Source of the DNA: an uncultured Bacteroidota bacterium
GTDB lineage: Bacteria > Bacteroidota > Bacteroidia > JABEUT01
DNA: 45,715 nucleotides
NCBI GenBank assembly: GCA_903916255.1
Contig: CAIWVW010000087.1
Coordinates: 1 to 45,715, forward strand
Direction: 5' to 3'
The notes under the pieces: generated by a model
Database searches by the model: none
What the model saw: the letters and a program-made list of their open reading frames with translations, nothing else
What the model was told of the DNA's origin: nothing
Part shown: positions 32,296 through 41,145 of the stretch, piece by piece
Layout: each line of letters opens with the position of its first letter
Numbering within the stretch: the stretch's first letter is position 1
Position numbers and translations under genes: made by a program

Positions 32296-33243
32296 TTAAT
32301 AATATTCTATCGCCCTTTCAATAACTTTCAGTTTACCGTCCGCATAATACCATTCCTTAGTCCAGTTGCCTGTTTTATCATATTCATAGCTGTACTGGCC
32401 CGATAAAAGCAGGGTTCCTTTTTCACTGTACATATTATCTTTTAACTCGTTGCTTTTATCATCGAATGTAGTTACGCCATGCCAATCAAACTTAGTTCCT
32501 TCGTAATGGGTAGCTTCAATTTCATTGCCTGCGCTATCATATTTACTCATGTTCATCCAGCAAATGGTATCGATAGGGTAATATAAAATGCTTTTAACAA
32601 GGCATCCTTTGTCGTCGTAACTATCTACTATTTTTTCCGCCAGTTTTTTTCCGTTTTCATAATCATCCTGCTCAATCATATTTCCTGATGTATCATACTT
32701 GAATAAACTTTTATAATCCAATACTTGTATAATTTTACCCCCATCACCGTAGCAGCCATAGAAATACTGCAAAGCCTTGTCCCCTTTGCCATCATATATA
32801 TTCACAAATTTGCAGGCATAACCTTTAGAAGTGTCGATGGTTGAATCAGAAACAAAAGTCGGTTCCTCATACATTAATACTATCCTCCCAAGCGAATCAT
32901 ACTTATACCAGTGCGTATGGGTATTCGTATCACAGGCATAAAATCCATCGGCGTCAAGCTCGCTGTCTGAGATTTCATTACCGCGCCTATCATAGTGATA
33001 TACCTTCCAATAACATATTTTTCTTTTTATGGGCCTGCCGTGTTTAACTTTTACATCATAGCAATACTCGGTAACTGTTTTAACATACCCTTTCAGATTT
33101 TCCTTTGAAAGGTCATTTTTAATTTTTGCTGATTTTTTTAGAATGGGAGCATGCTTCTCAGAAACACTATTCTCCTGATTATTTGTGCAACAACTAAATA
33201 AAATACATGAAGAGAATAAAAAAATGGAAAAGACGAATTTCAT
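32296..33243 (-). CDS. Lipoprotein with YD/RHS-like repeats
   Basis: A 315-residue lipoprotein. The signal sequence ends near ILFSCC, with the lipobox Cys at 18 or 19. After a Lys-rich stretch, residues ~55-315 hold short imperfect repeats of the form Y-x-Y-D-x-x-G/N-x-x-I/V (YHYDRRGNEIS, YKYDSLGRIVLMYE, FKYDTSGNMIEQDD, KYDSAGNEIEATH, YEYDKTGNWTKEW). This is the YD-type strand-turn pattern seen in RHS shells, but far too few repeats exist for a toxin shell and no toxin domain follows. Role unknown. Confidence 0.75.
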   Translation of the reverse strand: MKFVFSIFLFSSCILFSCCTNNQENSVSEKHAPILKKSAKIKNDLSKENLKGYVKTVTEYCYDVKVKHGRPIKRKICYWKVYHYDRRGNEISDSELDADGFYACDTNTHTHWYKYDSLGRIVLMYEEPTFVSDSTIDTSKGYACKFVNIYDGKGDKALQYFYGCYGDGGKIIQVLDYKSLFKYDTSGNMIEQDDYENGKKLAEKIVDSYDDKGCLVKSILYYPIDTICWMNMSKYDSAGNEIEATHYEGTKFDWHGVTTFDDKSNELKDNMYSEKGTLLLSGQYSYEYDKTGNWTKEWYYADGKLKVIERAIEYY

Positions 33244-33247
33244 AAGC

Positions 33248-33255
33248 CAAATTTA
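33248..33255 (-). promoter_or_regulatory. Possible -7 promoter element very close to start
   Basis: On the minus strand TAAATTTG matches TAnnTTTG but ends only 4 bases before the ATG at 33243. It would give a leaderless transcript, or it is a chance match. Confidence 0.3.
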
Positions 33256-33330
33256 GTAAAACAAATTTCTTAACATCGGAAATATTGCAACTATTGCATT
33301 TACAATATCCTGAACCTGCCAAGCTAATAT

Positions 33331-33414
33331 GTCATTGCAAGACTCTGCGAAGCAATCTTACCCAATAGCTGCTTTCAGATTGTATGAGATTGCTTCGCAG
33401 AGCCTCGCAATGAC
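33331..33414. repeat. Dispersed palindromic repeat, CATTGCGAGG..GAAGCAATCT type
   Basis: Left arm 33331-33359 and right arm 33386-33414, 29 bases each with three mismatches, share CTCTGCGAAGCAATCT. It follows the same template as 26767-26839 but with CTCTGC inserted between the two halves. It lies between two lipoprotein genes. Confidence 0.85.
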
Positions 33415-33424
33415 GATAGATTTT

Positions 33425-33450
33425 ATTATTGCCAGTCCGGCTTGGACCTA
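33425..33450 (-). repeat. Stop-codon hairpin repeat, copy 3 (diverged)
   Basis: On the minus strand it starts at the TAG stop of the lipoprotein gene: TAGGTCCAAGCCGGACTGGC then AATAAT. Relative to copies at 25557 and 42437, the fourth stem pair is C-G instead of G-C, a compensatory double change that keeps the stem. Confidence 0.65.
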
Positions 33451-34185
33451 TTGATTCCCCGAAGACAAATAAGTCTCGGAATAGAAAACTGTGCCTGATG
33501 TGGCACTATCAATTGGGGGAGGCATAGAAAAAAAAGTAGTGGCATTATAGTCAATCACTTCTTTGTAAATTAGTCCCACACCTGTGGCATATTGCTCGTA
33601 GTAATATTGATACTGAAAGAAAGATGAATAATTCTGCTGCATTACAGTAAGTGTAGAATCAAATGTATGTCCGTTAACAGTAGCAGGCGTATTTAATGCA
33701 GAATATTGATAATTCCAAGTTCCTATAGTATTCAAGGCATTGCCGTTCCAAATTTCATTGGCACTCATAGGGAACACCAGTTTTATGTAATTGTAATTAT
33801 CCTCCAAACGGGTAGCCATGTTTGAAAGCAAGGTGCCTGTCCAAACTTTTTCCGGGACCAGGATACTGCTCCAGGGAAGAGTATTCGTTAATGAATCTGC
33901 CCTTTTGTAGCGTACTATACGCTGTGTGGGCTGCCCCTGGTTATTATTATAAATGGAATCTATCACTTCCTTAATTTGATACTTAAAAGTATCTAATCTG
34001 GGTACTGTTGCTTTGTATGGGTTAACTACAATAGAATCGCATTCATAAATTACATAATGCCCCACATTATTCGGAAAATAATCGTAGCCAAAATAAGGTG
34101 CGGTATATTCTTTTTTCTTACAGGAAATAAATGCAATACAGAATATGCTTAAAAGAATTACTCCGTATTTCAGTTGTTTCATCAT
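33448..34185 (-). CDS. Predicted lipoprotein, unnamed
   Basis: A 245-residue lipoprotein. The signal sequence ends in AFISC with Cys22 followed by KKKE. The mature part is beta-rich with many aromatic residues (PNNVGHYVIYECDSIVV, YKRADSL, YQYYYEQYATGVGLIYKEVIDY) and no known catalytic motif. I do not recognise the family. Its start overlaps the stop of mnmA by four bases (ATGA), so it is expressed with mnmA although no functional link is evident. It ends in a TAG that is part of the stop-codon hairpin repeat. Confidence 0.7.
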   Translation of the reverse strand: MMKQLKYGVILLSIFCIAFISCKKKEYTAPYFGYDYFPNNVGHYVIYECDSIVVNPYKATVPRLDTFKYQIKEVIDSIYNNNQGQPTQRIVRYKRADSLTNTLPWSSILVPEKVWTGTLLSNMATRLEDNYNYIKLVFPMSANEIWNGNALNTIGTWNYQYSALNTPATVNGHTFDSTLTVMQQNYSSFFQYQYYYEQYATGVGLIYKEVIDYNATTFFSMPPPIDSATSGTVFYSETYLSSGNQ

Positions 34186-35279
34186 GCAGTTGCCGATTCG
34201 ATTATACCGCCGCCTACCAAATCATCGCCTTCATAAAACACAGCCGATTGTCCGGGCGTAATAGCGTTTACAGTCCGGCTGAAATAGGCTTTTATTTTAT
34301 CGCCTTCCATTTTCAGACTGGCTTTTGCTCCCGGGTCTTTATAACGAATTTTGGTATGCGCTTCGAATCCATCCGGTAGCGTATCATATTTAATAAGGTT
34401 ATAGCGGCCAACGGTCATAGTGTCTTTTTTCAACGCATTTAAATCGCCTAAAGTTACTTTATTGGTCTTCACATCAATATCAGTAACAAACACCGGTTCG
34501 CCAAGAGCAATATCCAAGCCTTTACGTTGCCCAATAGTATAAAACGGATAGCCTCTGTGCTTGCCAATTACTTCTCCATCTTCTGAAACATAATCCCCGT
34601 CATTTACTTTTTCTTCTAATCCGTTAACTCTCCTTTTCAAAAACCCACGGTAATCATTATCGGGGATAAAGCATATTTCATAGCTCTCCGGCTTTTTTGC
34701 CAATTCATTAAATCCGCGTTCATCTGCCAAAGCACGTATTTCCGGTTTGCGAAAACCACCTAACGGGAAAATAGTCCGCTTTAAACTTTCTTGCTTTAGT
34801 CCCCAAAGCACATAGCTTTGGTCTTTCCAGTCATCCAGCCCTTTAGATATTACATACCGATTATTCTCCATCCGCACTTTGGCATAATGTCCGGTAGCAA
34901 TAAACTCGCAATCCATCATATCGGCCCGGCGAAGCAAAGCATCCCATTTAATATGGGTATTACACATCACGCAAGGGTTTGGCGTTCTGCCTGCCATGTA
35001 TTCTTCTACAAAATTGTCTATGATTCGGTCGCCAAATTCGGTCCGTAAATCCAATATATAGTGCGGGAAATTATATTTAACGGCCAGTTGGCGGGCATCA
35101 TTAATAGAATCCAAGCTGCAACAGCCCGTCTCTTTTTTACTTCCGCCGGAAGAGGCATAATCCCATGTTTTCATAGTAATGCCTACTACCTCATAGCCTT
35201 CTTCATGCAATAGCATTGCCGCAACGGAGCTATCCACTCCGCCGCTCATAGCCACTAAAACACGTCCTTTTTTACTCAT
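34182..35279 (-). CDS. mnmA: tRNA-specific 2-thiouridylase MnmA
   Basis: A 365-residue enzyme that thiolates U34 of tRNA-Lys, -Glu and -Gln. The PP-loop SGGVDSS is at residues 12-18. The catalytic Cys103 is in TPNPCVMCN and the persulfide Cys203 in SYEICFIPD, with spacing close to that of E. coli (102/199). The GQRKGL-type motif is visible as YTIGQRKGLDIALG, and the C-terminal OB-like barrel ends with TPGQSAVFYEGDDLVGGG. Length is normal. It is the first gene of a two-gene unit with the lipoprotein. Confidence 0.95.
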   Translation of the reverse strand: MSKKGRVLVAMSGGVDSSVAAMLLHEEGYEVVGITMKTWDYASSGGSKKETGCCSLDSINDARQLAVKYNFPHYILDLRTEFGDRIIDNFVEEYMAGRTPNPCVMCNTHIKWDALLRRADMMDCEFIATGHYAKVRMENNRYVISKGLDDWKDQSYVLWGLKQESLKRTIFPLGGFRKPEIRALADERGFNELAKKPESYEICFIPDNDYRGFLKRRVNGLEEKVNDGDYVSEDGEVIGKHRGYPFYTIGQRKGLDIALGEPVFVTDIDVKTNKVTLGDLNALKKDTMTVGRYNLIKYDTLPDGFEAHTKIRYKDPGAKASLKMEGDKIKAYFSRTVNAITPGQSAVFYEGDDLVGGGIIESATA

Positions 35280-35320
35280 TGTTAAATCTTTGCCAATAGC
35301 TCATGGCTATTAGCAGCTTA

Positions 35321-35328
35321 CAAAGGTA
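35321..35328 (-). promoter_or_regulatory. Bacteroidota-type -7 promoter element for mnmA
   Basis: On the minus strand TACCTTTG matches TAnnTTTG and lies 41 bases before the ATG at 35279. The leader holds a small inverted repeat (ATAGC..GCTAT near 35297-35311). Confidence 0.45.
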
Positions 35329-35398
35329 TTACATTTTGAGGAAACCCTAGTTTATACTATTTGCCTATGTAATCCTACCATTTCTAAAAAATCACCCC

Positions 35399-35559
35399 TT
35401 TTTTTACTAAACCGTCTCTGTTTTCCTACCCGCCCCAAACCCCTAAAGGGGCTTTGAGTAGCGAAGTAATATTTACAATGCACATGACTTTGGAAGCCCC
35501 TTTAGGGGTTTGGGGCTAAGAGATAACACTGTTTTTTTCACCAAACCGCCTCTGTTTTC
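35399..35559. mobile_element. MITE-like palindromic element with 27-base direct repeats
   Basis: A 106-base element (35426-35531) carries perfect 23-base inverted arms at 35432-35454 and 35494-35516, each itself a small palindrome (CCCCTAAAGGGG core). It is bounded by long direct repeats, 35399-35425 and 35532-35559, sharing AACCG-T/C-CTCTGTTTTC and differing by two substitutions and one base insertion. The right repeat ends 10 bases upstream of the -7 box of the PpiD-like gene. No coding capacity. The rest of the 318-base divergent gap (35280-35597) is promoter sequence. Confidence 0.78.
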
Positions 35560-35569
35560 GTTAAAAACA

Positions 35570-35577
35570 TATCTTTG
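35570..35577 (+). promoter_or_regulatory. Bacteroidota-type -7 promoter element
   Basis: TATCTTTG matches TAnnTTTG and ends 20 bases before the ATG at 35598. The -33 region falls in the right direct repeat of the palindromic element. Confidence 0.55.
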
Positions 35578-35597
35578 CAGCCTTTAAATTTAAAAAC

Positions 35598-37715
35598 ATG
35601 AGCGTTTTAGAGACTATACGTAAACGGGCAAAGCTGCTGGTTGGCATAATTGGCGCATCTTTGGTGATATTTGTATTGGAAGATGCACTCACTTCCGGCA
35701 AGTTCTTTTTCGGAGGAGGCGATAACCCTGTTGCTATTATCAATGGCAAGAAAATTGATTATTCCAAGTTTAATACCATAGCCGAAAACGCTGTTGAAAG
35801 ACAAAAAGCAATAGAAGGTACTGAATCTCTGCGCGATTCGGACCAAACCGCAGCCATACAGGCAGCCTTTAAAAATATGGTGTTCAACCAGGTATTAGCG
35901 CCTCAGTATATGAAATTAGGAATTAATGTTCCGGATAGTGAAGTAACCGATTTAATGATTGGTTCTCACCCTGCAGCCGATGTTTACAGGTTTTTTTATG
36001 GTTTAAGCAAGCAGTTTTTCAATCCGCAAACAGGCGGGCTTAATATGGGCATGGTGCTTCGTTATGTTAAAAATATGAACGAGCAGCAACAGGCACAGTG
36101 GGAAATGCTGGAAGAAAAAATTAAGAATGATGACCTCCAGTCGAAATTCTTTTACCTGCTGATGAATGGTATTTATATTCCCGATGCCATTGCCAAAATG
36201 GATAACGAAGACAATACCAAAAATTACAGCATCAGCTATGTGCTTAAGCGCTACGCCGATATTCCGGATAATGGCATTACCGTTACCGACCAGGATATTT
36301 CCGATTATTACAACAAGCACATATATGAATATTATAACCAGGAAGAATCGCGCCGTGTTGACTATGTAACCTTTGCAGTTAACCCAAGCGATAGCGATAT
36401 GACTGTTATCAACCGCGAGGTGGATACAATGTACAACCAGTTTAAAAACTTAAAGCCTTCTGAAGATTCCGGATTTATTGTAGCCACAGATGCACAGGTT
36501 TTCGATTACCAATATCATAAAGAAGGTGATTTGCCTGCAGCCATTGATTCTGCTATGACACATACCCAAATTGGCGGAATGTATGGCCCTTATAAAGAAG
36601 ATGGCAAATACAAAATTGCCAAATTGCTTGATGTGGCCGATTTACCGGATTCCTTGCGTTACAGCCGTATTATCATCCAGGTTCAGAACCAGGCTGATTT
36701 CGACAAGATGAAACCGTTCGCAGACAGTTTGAAAAACATTGCTACTGTTGAAAATTTCCCCGACCTGGTGAAAGCCAATTCCAAAGACCCTGACCCTGAA
36801 GTAACCCAAAAAGCAGGCGACATGGGCTGGATTATCCGCGGCAAGCAAAATTTCTTCCCCGCTTCTTACGAACGCCAGTTGTTTGAGGGTAAAGTAGGCA
36901 ATGTACTTGAATTGCCTGTTTCGGGCGGATACCTGATTGTTTGTGTAATGGACCAGAGCGAAAAGCACAAAAACTATCATGTTGGTATTGCCATGAAGGA
37001 TATTGACCCAAGCACTTCTACCCAACAGAAAGTATTTGCCCAAGCAAGCGATTTTTCAGGCAAGAACCATACCTCCGATGCCTTTGAAAAAGCGGCAGGA
37101 CAAATGAACCGCCGCGTAGTAGATATGAGCGAAAATGAAACATCCTTAGCCGGAATACAAACTCCGAGAGATTTTATCCGCTGGGCTTATAATGGAAAAG
37201 AAGGCGATGTTTCCGATGTTATGAGTGTAGGTGACAACAAATATATTGTAGCTCACATCATGCGTGTTTCCAAAATGGGAACCACCCCGCTGGAACAAGT
37301 GAAAGAAGAAATTAAGCTGAAGGTAGCGGTAGATAAAAAAGCTGAAAAAATTATGGCGGATATGAAATCTGCTTTGTCAGGCGGATTGGCTTCCGTAGCT
37401 CAAAAAGTGGGCGGAAAAGTAGATACTGCCAGCGGGCTTACTTTTAATTCATACAGCATTCCTTCATTAGGCAAGGAAGATGCTGTATTGGGAACTATGA
37501 GCGCTATGAATACCGGTGCCGTTTCGCAACCTATACAAGGCGAACTGGGTGTTTATGTTATTAAAGTGGAAAACACTTATTACACCAATAAAACCGATTA
37601 CCGCCTCACCCAAATGGAAGAAACAAGGGCATTGCGCAACAGGGCTCCCAATGAAGCCTATAACGCATTGCTGAAAAAGGCCGGATTTGTGAGCCACCTT
37701 GGTAAATATTATTGA
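35598..37715 (+). CDS. Periplasmic folding factor, SurA_N/PPIC (PpiD-like)
   Basis: A 705-residue membrane-anchored foldase. A single N-terminal anchor lies at ~13-32 (LLVGIIGASLVIFVLEDAL). A SurA_N-like helical chaperone region spans ~45-240. A parvulin-type PPIC domain spans ~345-455 (RYSRIIIQVQ, GDMGWIIRGKQNFFP, VLELPVSGGYLIVCVMD). A second, more degenerate parvulin-like or C-terminal region spans ~480-690 (IRWAYNGKEGDVSDVMSVG, GAVSQPIQGELGVYVIKV). This is the PpiD architecture, which helps outer-membrane and secreted proteins leave the Sec translocon and fold. Proline-isomerase activity is not certain from the sequence. Confidence 0.9.
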   Translation: MSVLETIRKRAKLLVGIIGASLVIFVLEDALTSGKFFFGGGDNPVAIINGKKIDYSKFNTIAENAVERQKAIEGTESLRDSDQTAAIQAAFKNMVFNQVLAPQYMKLGINVPDSEVTDLMIGSHPAADVYRFFYGLSKQFFNPQTGGLNMGMVLRYVKNMNEQQQAQWEMLEEKIKNDDLQSKFFYLLMNGIYIPDAIAKMDNEDNTKNYSISYVLKRYADIPDNGITVTDQDISDYYNKHIYEYYNQEESRRVDYVTFAVNPSDSDMTVINREVDTMYNQFKNLKPSEDSGFIVATDAQVFDYQYHKEGDLPAAIDSAMTHTQIGGMYGPYKEDGKYKIAKLLDVADLPDSLRYSRIIIQVQNQADFDKMKPFADSLKNIATVENFPDLVKANSKDPDPEVTQKAGDMGWIIRGKQNFFPASYERQLFEGKVGNVLELPVSGGYLIVCVMDQSEKHKNYHVGIAMKDIDPSTSTQQKVFAQASDFSGKNHTSDAFEKAAGQMNRRVVDMSENETSLAGIQTPRDFIRWAYNGKEGDVSDVMSVGDNKYIVAHIMRVSKMGTTPLEQVKEEIKLKVAVDKKAEKIMADMKSALSGGLASVAQKVGGKVDTASGLTFNSYSIPSLGKEDAVLGTMSAMNTGAVSQPIQGELGVYVIKVENTYYTNKTDYRLTQMEETRALRNRAPNEAYNALLKKAGFVSHLGKYY

Positions 37716-37789
37716 TTCGAAGCAGCTTCTATTGCTTTTTTTACTATTATTGAGGTTGGATATATCCAGTTCTCATTAATTAATTATAC

Positions 37790-40435
37790 ATGAGAAGATT
37801 CATTACCTCATTTTTGCTGTTGTTTGTAATTTTCCAATGTTATGGACAACTCACAGTAAGCAGGGTATACCCTAACAACAATATCAATTATCTGGTGAAG
37901 AATATTCTGCTGGGCAATGGAGTCCTTGCAAGTAATATTACCTTTAGCGGAGATGATACTGCCATTGGGTTTTTTAATGGAATAAGCTCAAATATAGGAA
38001 TTGATAGTGGTGTGTTGATAACCAATTGTGCCGTAACAAATGCACCAGGCCCTAATAACTCGTCTAATGCAGGGTATTCATGGCCCCGATGTGGCACTTA
38101 TCACGACTCCGACCTTGCGACATTAATTGGAGTTGCTTATAATAAAGTCCATTCAGCAGCTATTTTAGAATTTGACTTTGTACCCTATTCCGACACCGTA
38201 AGTTTCCAGTATGTTTTTGCCTCGGAAGAATATCCGGAATTCGTCGGGAGCCAGTTTAACGATGACTTTGGGTTTTTTGTCAGCGGGCCTGGCATATCGG
38301 GACCCTATTCCCGCAATGCTGAAAACATAGCGCTTATTCCATTTACTTCCACACCGGTGGCCATTAATAACGTGAATTGCACCATGAACTATAACTATTA
38401 TGTGTGTAACTGGCCTGCCACTATAGCTCTTCCATGCGATGTTGGTTGTCCTACATCTTCCAGCATGCCCAGCACAACGGTTCAGTTCGACGGATTCACA
38501 GTGCCGCTTGCAGCCACCGCCATAGTAGAGTGTGGCAAACAATATCATATTAAACTTGCGATTGCCAACATCGGCGATTGCGCATACGGCTCAGGTGTGT
38601 TTTTAAAATCAGGTAGTTTTTCAAGTTCAGGCACTACGGTTAGTTCCGCTATAAATTATTCCAACAGCTTATTTGCCGGGGATACAATATTATACAGGGG
38701 AAACTGCGACCAGGCAAGCATTTATTTTGAAAGAGGCTCCTCCATATTAGCCGATACCATTTTTATCGATACCTCTGGAACGGCTTCTCCGGGAAAAGAT
38801 TATACACCCATACCGGATACTATTATTATGCCGCCGGGGGTAACAGGAGATACTTTAAATATCAGTGCTTTTGCAAGTTCAAAAACAGGTATTCAAACCA
38901 TAATACTTAGTATTTTACAAAAGAGTTGCGGAACGGTAGATACCCAAAAAATAACACTCTATATTGGGAATCCAGATTCCATAAAAGTGAACCAGACGCC
39001 CATAATAGTGTGTTATGGTAATAATGTCACCATTAGCCCTACCATAACCGGAGGAGTTGGCGCATACACCTATAGCTGGAACACCGGAGCCACCACCAGC
39101 AGCATTTCTGTAAATAATATAATCCGCGATACATCATTTGTCGTTCGTATTTTGGATGCATGTAGTGATACGTTGCATGATACGATTCATGTTCGCCCAT
39201 CCAGTTTGATACCGTTGCATGCCTTTACCCGCGATACTGTTATTTTTTGCCCCGATACAGCATTATATATAAGTGTGCTTGCCAAGGGAGGAAGCCCTGC
39301 TTATACTTATTTATGGAGCAATGGCGGAACAACTTCTTCGGTGAATGTTAGTAGTTCATCTACCAAAACCTACACTGTAAATATTACAGATAGTTGCGGT
39401 ACTGTAATTAAAGACTCCTTAACAGTAACGGTTACTTCCATTCCACTTATTATTAGAACAAAGGATACCACCATTAATTGCCTAGGGCCGGCTACCATCA
39501 GTGCATTTGCCAGTGGAGGTGGTGGAGGTTATAGCTATTTATGGAACAACGGAGCCACTTCATCCACCATTACCGTAAAGCCGTTGCACGATAGCACCTA
39601 TGTTGTTACTGTAACTAGCCCTTGCGGCACCCAAGTAAAAAAAGACAGTGTAAAAGTTACTGTAGACACCAAACCGTTAACTGTTATCACAAGCAGCTCA
39701 CAAATTCTTTGCCCCGGCGATATTGCAACTATAACTGCACATGCAACAGGCACTGGCAGCATTTCATATACCTGGATTGGTATAGGTACCGGTCCCGCGA
39801 GAGAGGTCAAACCAACTATTACCACAACGTACACTGTTTCTGTATATGATTCCTGCGGAAATCAATACGTAACTGACACTGTAACTGTTTTTGTTCCGGT
39901 ACTAACACCTATGAGTTCTTCCATTTATCCCGACACAATTACTGTTTGTAAAGAAGATATTGTAAATCTCTTTGCCAATGCAACGGGCGGTAATGGAATA
40001 TACAGCTATCAATGGTTTCAGATTGGCCTGTTTTCAGATACCCTGTTCAATGCCGATTCAGCACATGCATACCTGCATGGGAACACCACCGCCGTTTATC
40101 GTGTACTTATCAAGGATGGCTGCGGAGACACAACATCTAATTATGTGATGGTGGATGTTATACCCGACTGTAACCTGATTATTCCGAATGTGATTACGCC
40201 CAATGGCGATAATAAGAACGATTATTTCTATATTACTAACCTTGATAAGTACCCTGATTCGGAATTACAGATATTTGACCGATGGGGGAAAAAGGTATTT
40301 GAATCGTCTAACTATCAAAACAACTGGGAAGGAACAAATAACAGCGGCGAGAAATTATCCGACGGAGTATATTATTATATTCTATATCTTTCCAACGGTA
40401 AAAAATACCCCGGATTTGTACAATTAATCAGATAA
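37790..40435 (+). CDS. Choice-of-anchor-L protein with gliding-motility-associated (T9SS type B) C-terminal domain
   Basis: An 881-residue secreted protein. A signal peptide ends near residue 19 (FQCYGQ). The choice-of-anchor L domain occupies ~25-265 (ILLGNGVLASNITFSGD, VSFQYVFASEEYPEFVGSQF, DDFGFFVSGPGISG). Four to five Ig/PKD or SprB-like repeats follow at ~410-780, recognisable by AYTYSWNTGATTSS, AYTYLWSNGGTTSS and GYSYLWNNGATSST. The last ~85 residues are the CHU_C/TIGR04131 domain: NVITPNGDNKNDYFYI, LQIFDRWGKKVFES, DGVYYYILY, PGFVQLIR. It is likely exported by T9SS and attached to the surface; partner T9SS genes are not in the window. Confidence 0.92.
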   Translation: MRRFITSFLLLFVIFQCYGQLTVSRVYPNNNINYLVKNILLGNGVLASNITFSGDDTAIGFFNGISSNIGIDSGVLITNCAVTNAPGPNNSSNAGYSWPRCGTYHDSDLATLIGVAYNKVHSAAILEFDFVPYSDTVSFQYVFASEEYPEFVGSQFNDDFGFFVSGPGISGPYSRNAENIALIPFTSTPVAINNVNCTMNYNYYVCNWPATIALPCDVGCPTSSSMPSTTVQFDGFTVPLAATAIVECGKQYHIKLAIANIGDCAYGSGVFLKSGSFSSSGTTVSSAINYSNSLFAGDTILYRGNCDQASIYFERGSSILADTIFIDTSGTASPGKDYTPIPDTIIMPPGVTGDTLNISAFASSKTGIQTIILSILQKSCGTVDTQKITLYIGNPDSIKVNQTPIIVCYGNNVTISPTITGGVGAYTYSWNTGATTSSISVNNIIRDTSFVVRILDACSDTLHDTIHVRPSSLIPLHAFTRDTVIFCPDTALYISVLAKGGSPAYTYLWSNGGTTSSVNVSSSSTKTYTVNITDSCGTVIKDSLTVTVTSIPLIIRTKDTTINCLGPATISAFASGGGGGYSYLWNNGATSSTITVKPLHDSTYVVTVTSPCGTQVKKDSVKVTVDTKPLTVITSSSQILCPGDIATITAHATGTGSISYTWIGIGTGPAREVKPTITTTYTVSVYDSCGNQYVTDTVTVFVPVLTPMSSSIYPDTITVCKEDIVNLFANATGGNGIYSYQWFQIGLFSDTLFNADSAHAYLHGNTTAVYRVLIKDGCGDTTSNYVMVDVIPDCNLIIPNVITPNGDNKNDYFYITNLDKYPDSELQIFDRWGKKVFESSNYQNNWEGTNNSGEKLSDGVYYYILYLSNGKKYPGFVQLIR

Positions 40436-40449
40436 TAAAAAAATAAAAA

Positions 40450-41145
40450 ATGGAAATGCAATATAATACTGCCCAGCCCCACCTGATTATATCGGAATAT
40501 GGCAGGCATGTGCAGGATATGGCGCTTCACCTGCTTACCATAAAAGACAGAAGAGAACGGAGCAAAGCCACCGAAGCCGTCATTCAAACCATGACTCAGG
40601 TGCATCCTTATTCTAAAGACAGCGAGGAATTGCGCCGCAAATTATGGGACCACCTGCATTTAATTACCGGTTTTAAGCTGGAAGTAGACAGCCCCTATGA
40701 AAAACCGGCGCCCGAAGCATTTGAAGTTAAACCGGAAAGGCTGAAATATCCGAAAACGAATATCCGCCACAAGCATTATGGCAAAATAGTGGATGAGCTT
40801 ATTAAGAAGGCTTCTGTAATGGAAGATAACCGTGAACGGGATGTGTTAATCGAATCTATAGCGCAGCTGATGAAAAAGGGTTTCATGACCTGGAACAAGT
40901 GCACAGTAGATGATAATACCATCATGAAAGACCTGAAAGAAATATCGAAAGGCAACCTTATTTTGAAAGACCCGTCCTGCCTCTCGCATGTGCATGTGCA
41001 GCTTACACCAGTACCTATTAATAAGCCGCAAAACTTCCAGCGTAACAAGTTTGGAAACAACAATAACAACAACAATAATAATAAGGGAGGACAGAACAGG
41101 AACCGGAAAAAGAACAAAAATAAAAACAGGAATGGCGGTTTTTGA
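40450..41145 (+). CDS. DUF4290 protein with Asn/Lys-rich tail
   Basis: A 231-residue cytoplasmic protein. Residues ~1-195 match the Bacteroidota family DUF4290: all-helical, with EYGRHVQDMALHLLTIKDR, HPYSKDSEELRRKLWDHLH and later IAQLMKKGFMTWNKCTVDD. Residues ~200-231 are a low-complexity tail of nine consecutive Asn followed by a Lys/Asn/Arg run, encoded by an AAC/AAT repeat tract (41057-41083). It starts 14 bases after the T9SS protein and its end overlaps the murA start by 14 bases, so murA translation is probably coupled to it. Function unknown. Confidence 0.88.
   Translation: MEMQYNTAQPHLIISEYGRHVQDMALHLLTIKDRRERSKATEAVIQTMTQVHPYSKDSEELRRKLWDHLHLITGFKLEVDSPYEKPAPEAFEVKPERLKYPKTNIRHKHYGKIVDELIKKASVMEDNRERDVLIESIAQLMKKGFMTWNKCTVDDNTIMKDLKEISKGNLILKDPSCLSHVHVQLTPVPINKPQNFQRNKFGNNNNNNNNNKGGQNRNRKKNKNKNRNGGF

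Noticed and set aside
32296-33243. YD-repeat lipoprotein as an RHS toxin
   Set aside because: There are only a few short repeats, no RHS core or hypervariable C-terminal toxin, and no immunity gene beside it.
40988-41131. In-frame upstream extension of murA by 48 codons
   Set aside because: The extension is encoded by the other frame of DUF4290 and is low complexity; the conserved MurA N-terminus begins at the ATG at 41132.
41100-41135. Possible programmed frameshift joining DUF4290 to MurA
   Set aside because: Both frames are open, but the A-runs are only five long and no A-AAA-AAG heptamer or following structure is present; ordinary start overlap explains the layout.
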